From assembly GCA_002254335.1 (NCBI GenBank), contig NIVA01000084.1:1-10201 (forward strand): a stretch of DNA of 10,201 nt. Direction: 5' to 3'. Below the pieces are notes generated by a model. That model searched no databases, was not told the origin of the DNA, and saw only the letters and a program-made list of their open reading frames with translations. The translations under genes and the position numbers were made by a program. The stretch comes from Bacteroidetes bacterium 4572_114 (GTDB taxonomy: Bacteria > Bacteroidota > Bacteroidia > Bacteroidales > 4484-276). Positions within the stretch are counted from its first letter, which is position 1. Every line of letters starts with the position of its first letter. Below, piece after piece: positions 1 to 8,309 of the stretch.

Positions 1-2680
1 CACCACTGGGTCTCTCTATGATGAGGGACTTGTTCATGAAAGTATGAAGCCAAACCCTGATGGTATTGAAGAAGTTGATGATGATGTGGATGCCTTGGAT
101 TTTATTTCGGATGAAAATTTACAAAGCGTTTACTATTTTTCACCGGACCACGAAGCTACCTGTTTCGATCCGATGAATGGCAATATGCTTAAAGGAGGTT
201 CAATTTATATAAATGGCCCTGCCGGTATTACTGAGGTAATAAATTGTGCTACACACCTGGGATTAAATAATGGCACCGATATAGATGCCTTTGAATTTGG
301 CTGGCTGTGGGACAATGATGCCGGAAGGTTAGGCCTTGCCCTGCTTTTTAGTGTGGATGATGACGACTGGCTTACAAATGCTGATGAGTCAAGTGGGTTG
401 AATCCTGCAATGATTTACTATTCTTTCCTAAATGGGTCGTATTCCGAATTTTCGGCAGTGCCCCTTAAAGATGATGTGGATGCCATCACCATTTGTAACC
501 GCTCTTATAACGGATGGGTCAATACAGCTTGCAATCCGCCCACAAACCTGTCAGCTTCAAATATTACAGATGTATCAGCAGAGTTAACCTGGACTCCCGG
601 AGGCGCCGAAACATCCTGGAACATCGAATATGGCCCCGCAGGTTTCACATTGGGAACAGGGACACTAATTTCGGGTATAGGTAATCCTTATCTCCTTTCA
701 GGACTTGCCCCAAACACTGCTTATGACTTTTATGTTCAGGCCGATTGTGGTGGTGGCAGCTCGAGTAACTGGGCAGGGCCGCTTACCTTTGCAACTTTGC
801 AGCCAATGTATGCCTTGCCATTTAGCGAAGACTTTTCTGCTTGTACCTTTCCTAACGACTGGATTCAAACCTCAACCGTTAATTCAGCATTTTGGACCAT
901 AACCAATAGTAATTTTGCCGGAGGCTCTGCATGTGAAATGCAGGCACAATTTACCCAGGGAACAGGTACTTCAAGACTTATCTCACCACCAATAAATACT
1001 TCAGGCATCAATAATCTAAAACTTGAATTTCTTACCCAATATTTAGACTGGGGAGTGGGCGCAAGTCTCTATGTTCAATCCAGCAACGATGGTATTAACT
1101 GGATAGACGAATGGGCTTACGCTTCAGGTTCGGGAAATATCTCACCTAAAACTATTGATCTTACTATCATGAACAACCTCGGGGCCACAACATACCTTGC
1201 CTGGGTTGTCGAAGGCGATCATTACCAGATTGACTTTTGGTATGTGGATGATGTGAATATTTATGAAAATACTTCGTGCCTGCCTCCAACCGCGCTTACG
1301 GTAGCGATTTCTTCGGCTACTACAGCCGAACTAACCTGGGTTTCCGGTGGCAGCGCAACTTCCTGGAATATTGAGTATGGCCCGGCAGGATTTTCTTTGG
1401 GAAGCGGCACAATAATATCGGGTGTCAGTAATCCCCATCTCCTTGTTGGGCTTACTTCATCCACCACTTATGATTTTTATGTTCAGGCCAATTGTGGCGG
1501 TGGAAATACAAGCGTCTGGTCGGCCCCCTGCACATTTAAAACACTGGCATGCCAAACACTGGGCATCCCACAAGGCTGGTCGGGGATTTCAACCTGGCTT
1601 CATCCACAATCGCCTGGCGTAAGTAATATGTTTGCCCCTGTTGCAAGTGATGTTGAATACCTTTTTAGCATTGGTGGTCTTTACTGGCCGGCATTGAATA
1701 TTAATTCAATTGGAAACTGGAACCCTTACGAAGGCTATATAGTTAAAGTTTTAAATAATGTTACGCTTCAGGTTTGTGGAACTCCGGTATCATCAACCTC
1801 GGTTAACTTATCCGCAGGATGGAACCTTATTCCGGTATTGAGCAGTGTTGATGTGGATATTGTTGCCACGCTTGGTACATTAAGTTGTTTTGTGATTGCA
1901 AAGGGAATTCCAACCGGGATTTACTGGCCAACATATGGGAACAATAACATATATGTTCTTGAACCGGGAAAAGCATATTGGGTTTATGTAACATGCGATT
2001 GCACCTTAACCTATCCGCCAAGCCCCATGAAGGCATCGGCATCTTCGCCTGTAATTGTCCCACCTGTCATATCGCCCTGGAATGATGTTTACAGGACAGC
2101 CAATTCGCATTTGATAGCTATTGATGATGAATTTGCCGGGCAAAATTATGGAAAAATAATCGGAGTGTTCAACAATGCCGGTGAGTGTATGGGATTGGCC
2201 GAAATGGGCAAAGATAATAACGTGCTGATTGTTTATGGTGATGATCCCTCAACCACCGAAATTGACGGTATGATGGATGGCGGGGAGATGACTTTCAAAA
2301 TCTATGATCCCATAAGCAAAACCGAAAGCATTTTGATGCCCGAATTTGACACCTCCCTCCCCGAGTGGACCAATGAATTTAAAACCAATGGACTGTCGCG
2401 GATCTCCTATAAAACTTCAGTGGGGGAAGTGTTGGATGATTTAAGTATTTCAATCTATCCCAACCCGGCCAGTGATGTTGTTAATATTACTGTAAATGAC
2501 AGCCGGAACAGTGTTATGCAAATTAAAATTGTTGATGTTGCCGGCAGGGTTTTATTGACCGAAAAACACTCAACCGTGGGACAAGTAACTTTAAATATCG
2601 CTCACCTTCCCAGGGGGTTCTACCAACTAACAATTCAATTCCCCGAAAAACCATACACATATAAACTAGTCATCAACTAG
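1..2680 (+). CDS. Multidomain T9SS-exported surface/secreted protein, 5' partial
   Basis: The frame is open from base 2 with no stop, and the usable ATG at 44 lies inside a domain that is complete in the neighbouring large gene, so the true start is outside the window. Numbering from that ATG (878 residues), I see: an acidic DDDVDALD-type domain (about 8-152; FSVDDDD near 102-108); a fibronectin III-like module (163-252); a MAM/cleaved-adhesin-like jelly-roll (256-410, ending DDVNIY); a second fibronectin III-like module (412-503); a 'QGWSG...GYIVKV...IPVLSS' module (about 509-657); a 'SHLIAI...GVFN...YGDDPS' module (about 678-785); and a T9SS type A sorting domain (about 795-878; IYPNPAS, then GFYQLTI and final YKLVIN). 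Known for such tails: outer-membrane translocation by T9SS and tail removal. No catalytic residues were recognised; an adhesin or substrate-binding role is inference. A terminator follows, so it ends its transcript. Confidence 0.9.
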   Translation, partial: TTGSLYDEGLVHESMKPNPDGIEEVDDDVDALDFISDENLQSVYYFSPDHEATCFDPMNGNMLKGGSIYINGPAGITEVINCATHLGLNNGTDIDAFEFGWLWDNDAGRLGLALLFSVDDDDWLTNADESSGLNPAMIYYSFLNGSYSEFSAVPLKDDVDAITICNRSYNGWVNTACNPPTNLSASNITDVSAELTWTPGGAETSWNIEYGPAGFTLGTGTLISGIGNPYLLSGLAPNTAYDFYVQADCGGGSSSNWAGPLTFATLQPMYALPFSEDFSACTFPNDWIQTSTVNSAFWTITNSNFAGGSACEMQAQFTQGTGTSRLISPPINTSGINNLKLEFLTQYLDWGVGASLYVQSSNDGINWIDEWAYASGSGNISPKTIDLTIMNNLGATTYLAWVVEGDHYQIDFWYVDDVNIYENTSCLPPTALTVAISSATTAELTWVSGGSATSWNIEYGPAGFSLGSGTIISGVSNPHLLVGLTSSTTYDFYVQANCGGGNTSVWSAPCTFKTLACQTLGIPQGWSGISTWLHPQSPGVSNMFAPVASDVEYLFSIGGLYWPALNINSIGNWNPYEGYIVKVLNNVTLQVCGTPVSSTSVNLSAGWNLIPVLSSVDVDIVATLGTLSCFVIAKGIPTGIYWPTYGNNNIYVLEPGKAYWVYVTCDCTLTYPPSPMKASASSPVIVPPVISPWNDVYRTANSHLIAIDDEFAGQNYGKIIGVFNNAGECMGLAEMGKDNNVLIVYGDDPSTTEIDGMMDGGEMTFKIYDPISKTESILMPEFDTSLPEWTNEFKTNGLSRISYKTSVGEVLDDLSISIYPNPASDVVNITVNDSRNSVMQIKIVDVAGRVLLTEKHSTVGQVTLNIAHLPRGFYQLTIQFPEKPYTYKLVIN

Positions 2681-2704
2681 TCAGTCAATCTATTTTTTAA
2701 CCAT

Positions 2705-2738
2705 AAAAGCGCCCTGAGATTTTGGGGCGCTTTTTTTT
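2705..2738 (+). terminator. Rho-independent terminator of the first T9SS gene
   Basis: A perfect 10-bp stem (AAAAGCGCCC at 2705-2714 with GGGCGCTTTT at 2725-2734) has a 10-base loop and an eight-T run at 2731-2738. It starts 24 bases after the TAG stop. The A-tract at its foot also makes it readable on the minus strand, so it could stop transcripts coming from the transposase side. Confidence 0.9.
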
Positions 2739-2746
2739 GTTCTTTG

Positions 2747-2896
2747 CCAACGAAACTTTCCATCGTCCGTTAGGACATGGAAACGTTAAAAGGGATGTTT
2801 TAATTTCTTGACGTTTCCAAGTCCTGCGGACGTTGGAAAGTCGGGATAACCTTCCAACGAAACTTTCCATCGTCTATAGGACATGGAAACGTTAAA
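2747..2896. repeat. REP-like palindrome cluster (three units, alternating orientation)
   Basis: There are three related units: R1 at 2747-2790 (+ sense), R2 at 2808-2844 (opposite sense) and R3 at 2853-2896 (+ sense). The core of the + sense unit is GAAACTTTCCATCGTCC, a 3-4 base loop, then GGACATGGAAACGTTAAA. The arms pair with one unpaired base in the 5' arm (12 versus 11 bases). R2 read on the minus strand has the same bulge. R2 and R3 form an inverted pair, the arrangement called BIME in enterobacteria. The cluster starts 9 bases after the terminator and ends 19 bases before the transposase stop codon, so it forms the 3' flank of that gene. Further copies lie at 8350-8440 and 9011-9088. 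Confidence 0.88.
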
Positions 2897-2915
2897 TCAG
2901 AAAACCTTTAAAAAA

Positions 2916-3473
2916 CTATTCAATTATCAAATGCTCAATATCTCTTTCATCCTGCGGCTTATTATGTAAGGCTTTGAAATTGGTGATATCATCGAAACCT
3001 TCAATAACATCATCCCTTTTTAGTTTTGTGGGTTTCTCCGAAGTAATTGTTAAATAGGATGTCCAGGGGTAGTCAAGTACATGTTCTACAAACCCATGCT
3101 TCACAGGATTTTGGTGAATGTAAATGATCATATTTTGAAAATACCTTTGATTGTCAACCCATTTGCGCTCAAAATTTTTCTCGAATAATGATCCTGTTCT
3201 TTTGTGGCGAATGTTGAACCAGCGTGAATAACCATTAAAAAAATGTTTGAAATGTTGGTTAGGAACAGGTTTACGCTTGAAAATTTTATCTGGATTGTCG
3301 GGAAAATGGGTTTTCCATTTCCTGGATAAATCTTCCGATTTCGAATCTCTCGAATCTAAAAATCCTATCTCTTTTTCACTTTTAATCCGTACCAAAACAT
3401 GAAAATGGTTTTTCATCATGCACCAGGCAAAAGTGTCGGCAATCGGATCGATGTATATGGCATAATGATCCAT
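2916..3473 (-). CDS. REP-associated tyrosine transposase (RAYT, IS200/Y1-like), N-terminally truncated
   Basis: 185 residues from the first ATG. Family signatures are clear: PIADTFAWC before KNHFHVLVRI, whose H23-x-H25 pair is the HUH metal site; TGSLFEKNFERKWV at about 93-106; and the YIHQNPVKHGF block containing the likely catalytic Tyr118, followed by YPWTSY. Y1 HUH enzymes nick single-stranded DNA through a 5'-phosphotyrosine link; RAYTs act on REP hairpins. Palindromes of that type lie immediately downstream. Oddity: family homology continues upstream of the ATG (EDYLHF, to 3491) until an in-frame TAA at 3492-3494, and the usual N-terminal strand (YHIYNRG-like) is not found in any frame of the next 100 bases. 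The gene is probably a 5'-decayed or truncated copy, although both catalytic motifs are intact. It is transcribed opposite to its neighbours, so it is not part of their operons. Confidence 0.88.
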   Translation of the reverse strand: MDHYAIYIDPIADTFAWCMMKNHFHVLVRIKSEKEIGFLDSRDSKSEDLSRKWKTHFPDNPDKIFKRKPVPNQHFKHFFNGYSRWFNIRHKRTGSLFEKNFERKWVDNQRYFQNMIIYIHQNPVKHGFVEHVLDYPWTSYLTITSEKPTKLKRDDVIEGFDDITNFKALHNKPQDERDIEHLIIE

Positions 3474-3500
3474 AAAATGCAGGTAGTCTTCTTAAAGCCT

Positions 3501-3534
3501 TCTCGCCCAAAAGGGTGATTTTTTGCACCCACTT
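3501..3534 (-). repeat. Second repeat motif, copy C, in front of the RAYT
   Basis: On the minus strand this reads AGTGGGTGCA, an A/T-rich spacer, TCACCC, a 4-base spacer, then GGGCGAGAA. It matches the motif following the REP pair at 8463-8498 and 9098-9134. GGGTG and CACCC form a perfect 5-bp stem. It sits 28 bases upstream of the RAYT ATG, just where the expected N-terminal codons are missing. Confidence 0.6.
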
Positions 3535-3604
3535 CCCCGGCCCATCCATTTTCCCAATTTATCTTCAGGAAAATAAATTTTTTATAACTAACAATATAAC
3601 TGCA

Positions 3605-3641
3605 ACCTAACCGATGTCAATCGTTGAAATTCAGGTTAGGT
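3605..3641. promoter_or_regulatory. 8-bp perfect inverted repeat upstream of the C10 peptidase gene
   Basis: ACCTAACC (3605-3612) and GGTTAGGT (3634-3641) are perfect inverted copies separated by 21 bases; the spacer contains a small TCAA/TTGA inverted repeat. It ends 74 bases before the ATG at 3716. It could be an operator or an RNA hairpin in the leader; neither is shown. The rest of 3474-3715 holds the repeat copy at 3501-3534 and an A/T-rich leader without a Shine-Dalgarno, normal for this phylum. Confidence 0.4.
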
Positions 3642-3715
3642 CAATCTGTTGGCACGACATTAGGGATACCCTTTTTCAATAATTACTATTTACTAACTCT
3701 AAAAAATTAAAAGTT

Positions 3716-6700
3716 ATGAAATCATTAAAATTCACAATCAGCCTGATTTTGCTTCTTGCACTCTCACTTGGCCTTTATGCCGACCATGTAAAGGTTAATG
3801 ATGCCCAAACAATTTGTAAAAATTACTATTGGGAAAATTCACGTACCGAAAACCCTGTTGCATACAATGCAATTGTACCGGAACTTTTTACCACCAAAAC
3901 CTTAAATGGCAACGACCTTTATTATGTATTCAATATTAACCGTAATGATGGCTTTGTTATAATTGCTGCCGATGATGACGTAACCCCCGTTTTGGGTTAC
4001 AGCACTACTGGAAGCTGGACCGGCCAGGACATGCCGCCTTCACTAAAAATGATGTTAAGCGCGTTTGCAGATCAAATTACAACAGTGATCGGCCAAAGAT
4101 TAGATGGGGGCAAAGAGATTGCCGGCCAGTGGGAACAATACAGTAAATATAATCCTGCCCCACCAGCACCGAAAGCTGTAACCCCATTGTTAAGCACAAC
4201 CTGGGACCAGAACCAGTATTACAACGAGCAATGCCCTTTAGATGCATCAGGCCCCGGCGGACACGTTTATGCCGGATGTGTTGCTACTTCAATGGCACAG
4301 GTGATGAATTACTGGCAACATCCAACTACAGGTACAGGGTCAAATTCCTATGCCCATGCTAACTATGGCACCATCAGTGCTAATTTCGGGGGCACAACCT
4401 ACAATTACGGCCTGATGCCCAATTCAATTGTTTCAAGTAATTTTGAAATAGCCCAACTGATTTTTCATTGTGGTGTTTCCGTTAATATGAATTACGGGCC
4501 TTCCGGTTCTGCCCCTTCCGGTTCCAACTGGGATATGGATATTGAAAATGCCCTGAAGAACAATTTCAATTATTCATCGACATTATCATGGAAGTGGAAA
4601 AATAATTATTCCGTCAATACCTGGATCAGTATGCTGAAGGTGGAACTTGACCTGGGACGGCCTTTGATTTATTATGGATGGGACGGCGGAAGTAGCGCAC
4701 ACCAGTTTAATTGTGATGGCTACAACAACAATAATTATTTCCATTTTAACCTGGGCTGGAGTGGTTATTATGATGGTTATTATGCAGTTACCAATCTAAA
4801 CCCCTATTATAATTTTACCTATATGCAAGCTGCCATATTTGATATGTACCCGGTTACGGTTACACAAAATTATGATTACGGCGATGCCCCCGACCCCTCT
4901 TTTCCCACAACAATAGCAAGTGGCGGCGCATGTCATGTAGTGCCCGCAAACCCAAGCCTTTTCCTCGGGGTACTGGTTGACACTGAACCCGACGGCCAAC
5001 CTCACATAAATTGCATGGGCGACGACAACGACATGCTCTACCCTCCGGCCAACGATGACGAAGATGGTGTGATTTTCCCGCCCCTGGCTGTTGGTAGCAG
5101 TGTATCGCTTAATGTAAACGCATTTGGCACAGGCCTTCTACAGGCATGGATGGATTTTAACCAGGATGGCGACTGGGCCGATGCAGGCGAGCAAATATTT
5201 AGCAATTATCCGCTTTCGAACGGTAATAATATCTTACCCCTCAACATACCGGCGACTGCTTATGTTGGATGGACTTATGCACGTTTCAGGTACAGTTCGG
5301 TCCAAAACCTGGGCTATGGTGGCCAGGCCGCTGATGGTGAGGTTGAGGATTATTTTTTCAGGATAGAGGAAACCCTTCCTGAACCAGAACGTGCATTGCT
5401 ATTTTCACTGGACATAGGTTCCGATACCGAATTAAGCGATCCCGTAATGGATATAGATGAGGTTTTCGATCCGGGTGATGCCTACCTGTTTCAGGGTGCA
5501 TACATTCCCTTGCCGGGAGCTGATGGGTATTTTGATGATGTCCAGGCTTTTGGTACCGATCCTCATCCCGATGGTGGCGTTCCCGGAACAGGGGCACCAT
5601 GCGTTTCAGGTATTCCAATTGATCAGGTAAAGCATGATTATTTTGATATGGATGGTATCGACCTTGCGCTATGTGATTTGAGGGACTATGACTTTGGTGA
5701 GGGAATGCCCCCCATCGAAAAATTTGATGAACCCTTTATCCATTTTCCTGATAGCCTGTACATCTCTTTTGATGATGATGATGCTTTCCCTTATACCGAT
5801 CCTTATGGAAGTATTCCCAGGCTTGGCTTTTCACCAGGTGGGATGATCTATGGTCAGCAACAAAACAAGGATGAAATACTTGAGGTGGTTATAAACATGA
5901 TGTCCCCTCCACAGGCTCAGGTAGTGAGTGTCAATCCGAAATATGATGAGGTTTCTATCCATGCAAGCCTTACCCCTGACCCAACACTTGCTTCAGCCAT
6001 CCAAAACGAGCATGATGACGATGTAGATGCGCTGGATGCACCATATGAGCTTAATGATGCAGCCCGTACCTATTTCAGTGCCGACCACGAAGCCACATTT
6101 GTCGATTTTGCGGGATTGCCATTAAACCCGGGAAGTATATATCTGGCCGAAAATGGTAATGCCTACGAAGTAATCAATGGACAAACTGATATTGGACTGT
6201 TTCCCGATACCGACATTGATGCTTTTGAATTTACCTGGGCTATCGACCCTCAGCACAATTATATGGCGCTTGCAATGATCTTTAGTGTGGATGACGATGA
6301 TCCTTCCACACCTGTTGATGAATCGGGTGGGATGAATCCCAACGAATTGCATCTTACATTTATGACCGGCTGGTGGATCGACCTCACCCAGGTTGGTTTT
6401 GAAGATGACATCGATGCCATCACCATTTTTGAATCCCCCGGCTCCATACAAGCACCAAAAGCAGATTTCAGCCCTCTCAACAGTATGATCTATACAGGTC
6501 AAACAATTCAGTTTACAGACCTTTCAACCGATGCGCCCACAACCTGGACATGGACTTTCAATGGTGGAAACCCGGCAACATTCAGTGGGCCAATACCTCC
6601 ACCAGTAATGTATTCCAACCCGGGCAATTACCAGGTTGATTTAACCGTTTCAAATGCAGTAGGAACCGATACCAAATCAGGTACTGTAAAAGTGCTTCCT

Positions 6701-8224
6701 GCCAACTGGCAATATACCCCGACCAACCTTTCGCATATAATTGCAATCCCATTATTGGCCAACCCAACCGTAAACGGAAACCCGTTGAACAACGGTGATG
6801 TAATTGGTGTATTTTATACTGATTTGGCAGGAAATGTAATGTGCGGTGGCTATGCCATTTGGGATGGGATAAATAATACTGCAGTTTTAGCTTACGCCGA
6901 TGATCCTTCAACAGCAGGGGTTAAGGATGGTTTTATCACCGGCGAAGATTTTATGTGGGAAGTTTACTCGTGGAGTGCCGGGCAATCCTATGCAGTATCT
7001 GTTACCTACGACCCAACCATGCCCAACTTTGATGGAAAGTACTACGATAATGGATTATCAGCCCTGACCGGCCTCAGTTCATATCTTACCCATCCGATAA
7101 ATATATATCAAGGATGGAGCGGTTTGTCAAGTTACCTTGATCCCACAGATAAAAACCTGAATAACCTGCTAACCCCGATTTTGAGCGACCTGGAACTTTT
7201 AATGAACTTTTCGGGGGTTTATTGGCCCTCTGCCGGTGTCAATACGCTTGGCACATGGAACCCTTATGATGGGTACATTGTTAAAGTTAACCAGGATGTT
7301 ACTCTTAACATAACAGGTTCGGCCATCACAAACAGGTCCCTTGTTCTCAACCCCGGATGGCACATCATCCCGGTACTCAGTTCCAACAATGTTTCAGCGG
7401 CCAGCATCCTGGGTGTTCCGGGGGTAGTAATTGCCAAAGAAATTGCCGGCAACAAAGTTTACTGGCCCGGACTCTCAATTTTCACCCTTAATGCCCTCGA
7501 AACCGGGAAAGCTTATATAATTTTGGTAAACAGCACCGTTACACTCAACTATCCTGCAAAAGCATCAGCAACCGGCCCAACGCCACCTGTCCCTGTTGTG
7601 AAATTGCCTACAAGCTGGAATATAATTGAACCAACGCCAAATACCCACATTGTTGCCATATCGGAAAACGTGTGCGGCGCTCTCGAAAAAGGTGATGTGA
7701 TTGCTGCATTTAACGCACAAGGCATCAATTCGGGACATACAGTTTATACTGGCGAAAGTATTGCATTGGCAATTTTTGGTGATGATCAGTTCACATCAGA
7801 AGTTGATGGCATGCTTGAGGGTGAAGAACTTTACTTCAGGGTTTACCGTCAAACCACAGATGAGGTGTTTGACCTTGATGTAGTATTTGATCCTGAGATG
7901 CCAAACCCCGGAAAGGTTTTCAGCATAAACGGCCTTTCAGCTATGGTCCTGAAAACCGGGGTTGGGGAACTTGCCGGTGACGTATCATTTAGTGTTTATC
8001 CAAACCCGGCCAATCATTTTCTGAATATTGATCTTGGTGGTAACAATGCAGGCCCCTTCAACCTTGAAGTTATAAGCTCGATAGGGAGAAATGTTTACAG
8101 TGCCGTCCTGGGTTCTGGCCCATCAGCAAGGTTGGATGTATCAGGTTGGACGGAAGGGTTCTACTTTATCAGGATAACCAACGGACAAAATACCATTTCT
8201 AAGAAGATAGTAATCCGCAAGTAG
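3716..8224 (+). CDS. Secreted C10 (streptopain-type) cysteine peptidase with GEVED, PKD and T9SS sorting domains
   Basis: 1502 residues. Signal peptide at 1-22 (hydrophobic ILLLALSLGL, cut near YAD). Spi-type inhibitory propeptide at about 24-130 (NDGFVIIAADDD). C10 peptidase at about 155-378: nucleophile Cys188 in YAGCVATSMAQVMNYW, His329 in SSAHQFNCDGY, then Asn345 and Trp348 in FHFNLGWSG. Asn345 lies 16 residues after the His, as in SpeB, but SpeB's Trp next to the Asn is Leu346 here. GEVED domain at 387-550 (DYGDAP to GEVEDYFF). Acidic DDDVDALD-type region at about 557-905. PKD domain at about 913-995. Module X at about 998-1120, module Y at about 1131-1285, module X again at about 1297-1414, and a T9SS type A sorting domain at 1417-1502 (VYPNPAN, final KKIVIRK). 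It probably digests protein outside the cell or at its surface after propeptide removal. The start is supported by the signal peptide and A-rich leader. It is flanked by its own terminator and appears monocistronic. Modules X, Y and DDDVDALD are shared with the first gene. Confidence 0.93.
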   Translation: MKSLKFTISLILLLALSLGLYADHVKVNDAQTICKNYYWENSRTENPVAYNAIVPELFTTKTLNGNDLYYVFNINRNDGFVIIAADDDVTPVLGYSTTGSWTGQDMPPSLKMMLSAFADQITTVIGQRLDGGKEIAGQWEQYSKYNPAPPAPKAVTPLLSTTWDQNQYYNEQCPLDASGPGGHVYAGCVATSMAQVMNYWQHPTTGTGSNSYAHANYGTISANFGGTTYNYGLMPNSIVSSNFEIAQLIFHCGVSVNMNYGPSGSAPSGSNWDMDIENALKNNFNYSSTLSWKWKNNYSVNTWISMLKVELDLGRPLIYYGWDGGSSAHQFNCDGYNNNNYFHFNLGWSGYYDGYYAVTNLNPYYNFTYMQAAIFDMYPVTVTQNYDYGDAPDPSFPTTIASGGACHVVPANPSLFLGVLVDTEPDGQPHINCMGDDNDMLYPPANDDEDGVIFPPLAVGSSVSLNVNAFGTGLLQAWMDFNQDGDWADAGEQIFSNYPLSNGNNILPLNIPATAYVGWTYARFRYSSVQNLGYGGQAADGEVEDYFFRIEETLPEPERALLFSLDIGSDTELSDPVMDIDEVFDPGDAYLFQGAYIPLPGADGYFDDVQAFGTDPHPDGGVPGTGAPCVSGIPIDQVKHDYFDMDGIDLALCDLRDYDFGEGMPPIEKFDEPFIHFPDSLYISFDDDDAFPYTDPYGSIPRLGFSPGGMIYGQQQNKDEILEVVINMMSPPQAQVVSVNPKYDEVSIHASLTPDPTLASAIQNEHDDDVDALDAPYELNDAARTYFSADHEATFVDFAGLPLNPGSIYLAENGNAYEVINGQTDIGLFPDTDIDAFEFTWAIDPQHNYMALAMIFSVDDDDPSTPVDESGGMNPNELHLTFMTGWWIDLTQVGFEDDIDAITIFESPGSIQAPKADFSPLNSMIYTGQTIQFTDLSTDAPTTWTWTFNGGNPATFSGPIPPPVMYSNPGNYQVDLTVSNAVGTDTKSGTVKVLPANWQYTPTNLSHIIAIPLLANPTVNGNPLNNGDVIGVFYTDLAGNVMCGGYAIWDGINNTAVLAYADDPSTAGVKDGFITGEDFMWEVYSWSAGQSYAVSVTYDPTMPNFDGKYYDNGLSALTGLSSYLTHPINIYQGWSGLSSYLDPTDKNLNNLLTPILSDLELLMNFSGVYWPSAGVNTLGTWNPYDGYIVKVNQDVTLNITGSAITNRSLVLNPGWHIIPVLSSNNVSAASILGVPGVVIAKEIAGNKVYWPGLSIFTLNALETGKAYIILVNSTVTLNYPAKASATGPTPPVPVVKLPTSWNIIEPTPNTHIVAISENVCGALEKGDVIAAFNAQGINSGHTVYTGESIALAIFGDDQFTSEVDGMLEGEELYFRVYRQTTDEVFDLDVVFDPEMPNPGKVFSINGLSAMVLKTGVGELAGDVSFSVYPNPANHFLNIDLGGNNAGPFNLEVISSIGRNVYSAVLGSGPSARLDVSGWTEGFYFIRITNGQNTISKKIVIRK

Positions 8225-8256
8225 TTCAAGAGGTTTATAAGGATTATTAATTCAGC

Positions 8257-8283
8257 AGCCCCGGTTTTTCCGGGGCTTTTTTT
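8257..8283 (+). terminator. Rho-independent terminator of the C10 peptidase gene
   Basis: AGCCCCGG (8257-8264) pairs perfectly with CCGGGGCT (8270-8277) around a five-T loop, followed by T's to 8283. It begins 33 bases after the stop codon and has a close counterpart at 8977-9002. Confidence 0.9.
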
Positions 8284-8309
8284 GTTGACGAAGTTCTTGA
8301 CGGGTATTA

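Noticed and set aside
2666..2685. Direct repeat CTAGTCA around the stop of the first gene
   Set aside because: Only 7 bases and partly coding (Leu-Val codons and stop); no partner site suggests an attachment site.
2747..2896. CRISPR array
   Set aside because: Units alternate in orientation, spacing is irregular, there are no unique equal-length spacers and no cas genes.
3495..3560. Minus-strand frame with KNHPFGREGFKK as the missing RAYT N-terminus
   Set aside because: It vaguely resembles the family's NHxxGRExLF segment, but the same phrase (HPHGRK) appears in the non-coding repeat copies at 8463 and 9098, so it is better explained by the repeat.
3649..3672. Sigma-54 promoter (TTGGCACG) before the peptidase gene
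   Set aside because: The -12 element is absent: the expected TTGC is TAGG, lacking the GC pair.
3649..3675. TTG/TACCCTTT as a Bacteroidota -33/-7 promoter
   Set aside because: The gap is 15 bases and the -7 box is a poor match, unlike the promoter at 9353-9384.
5771..5782. GAT x4 microsatellite in the peptidase gene
   Set aside because: It encodes the acidic DDDD motif expected in this domain, and a three-base unit could not switch the frame.
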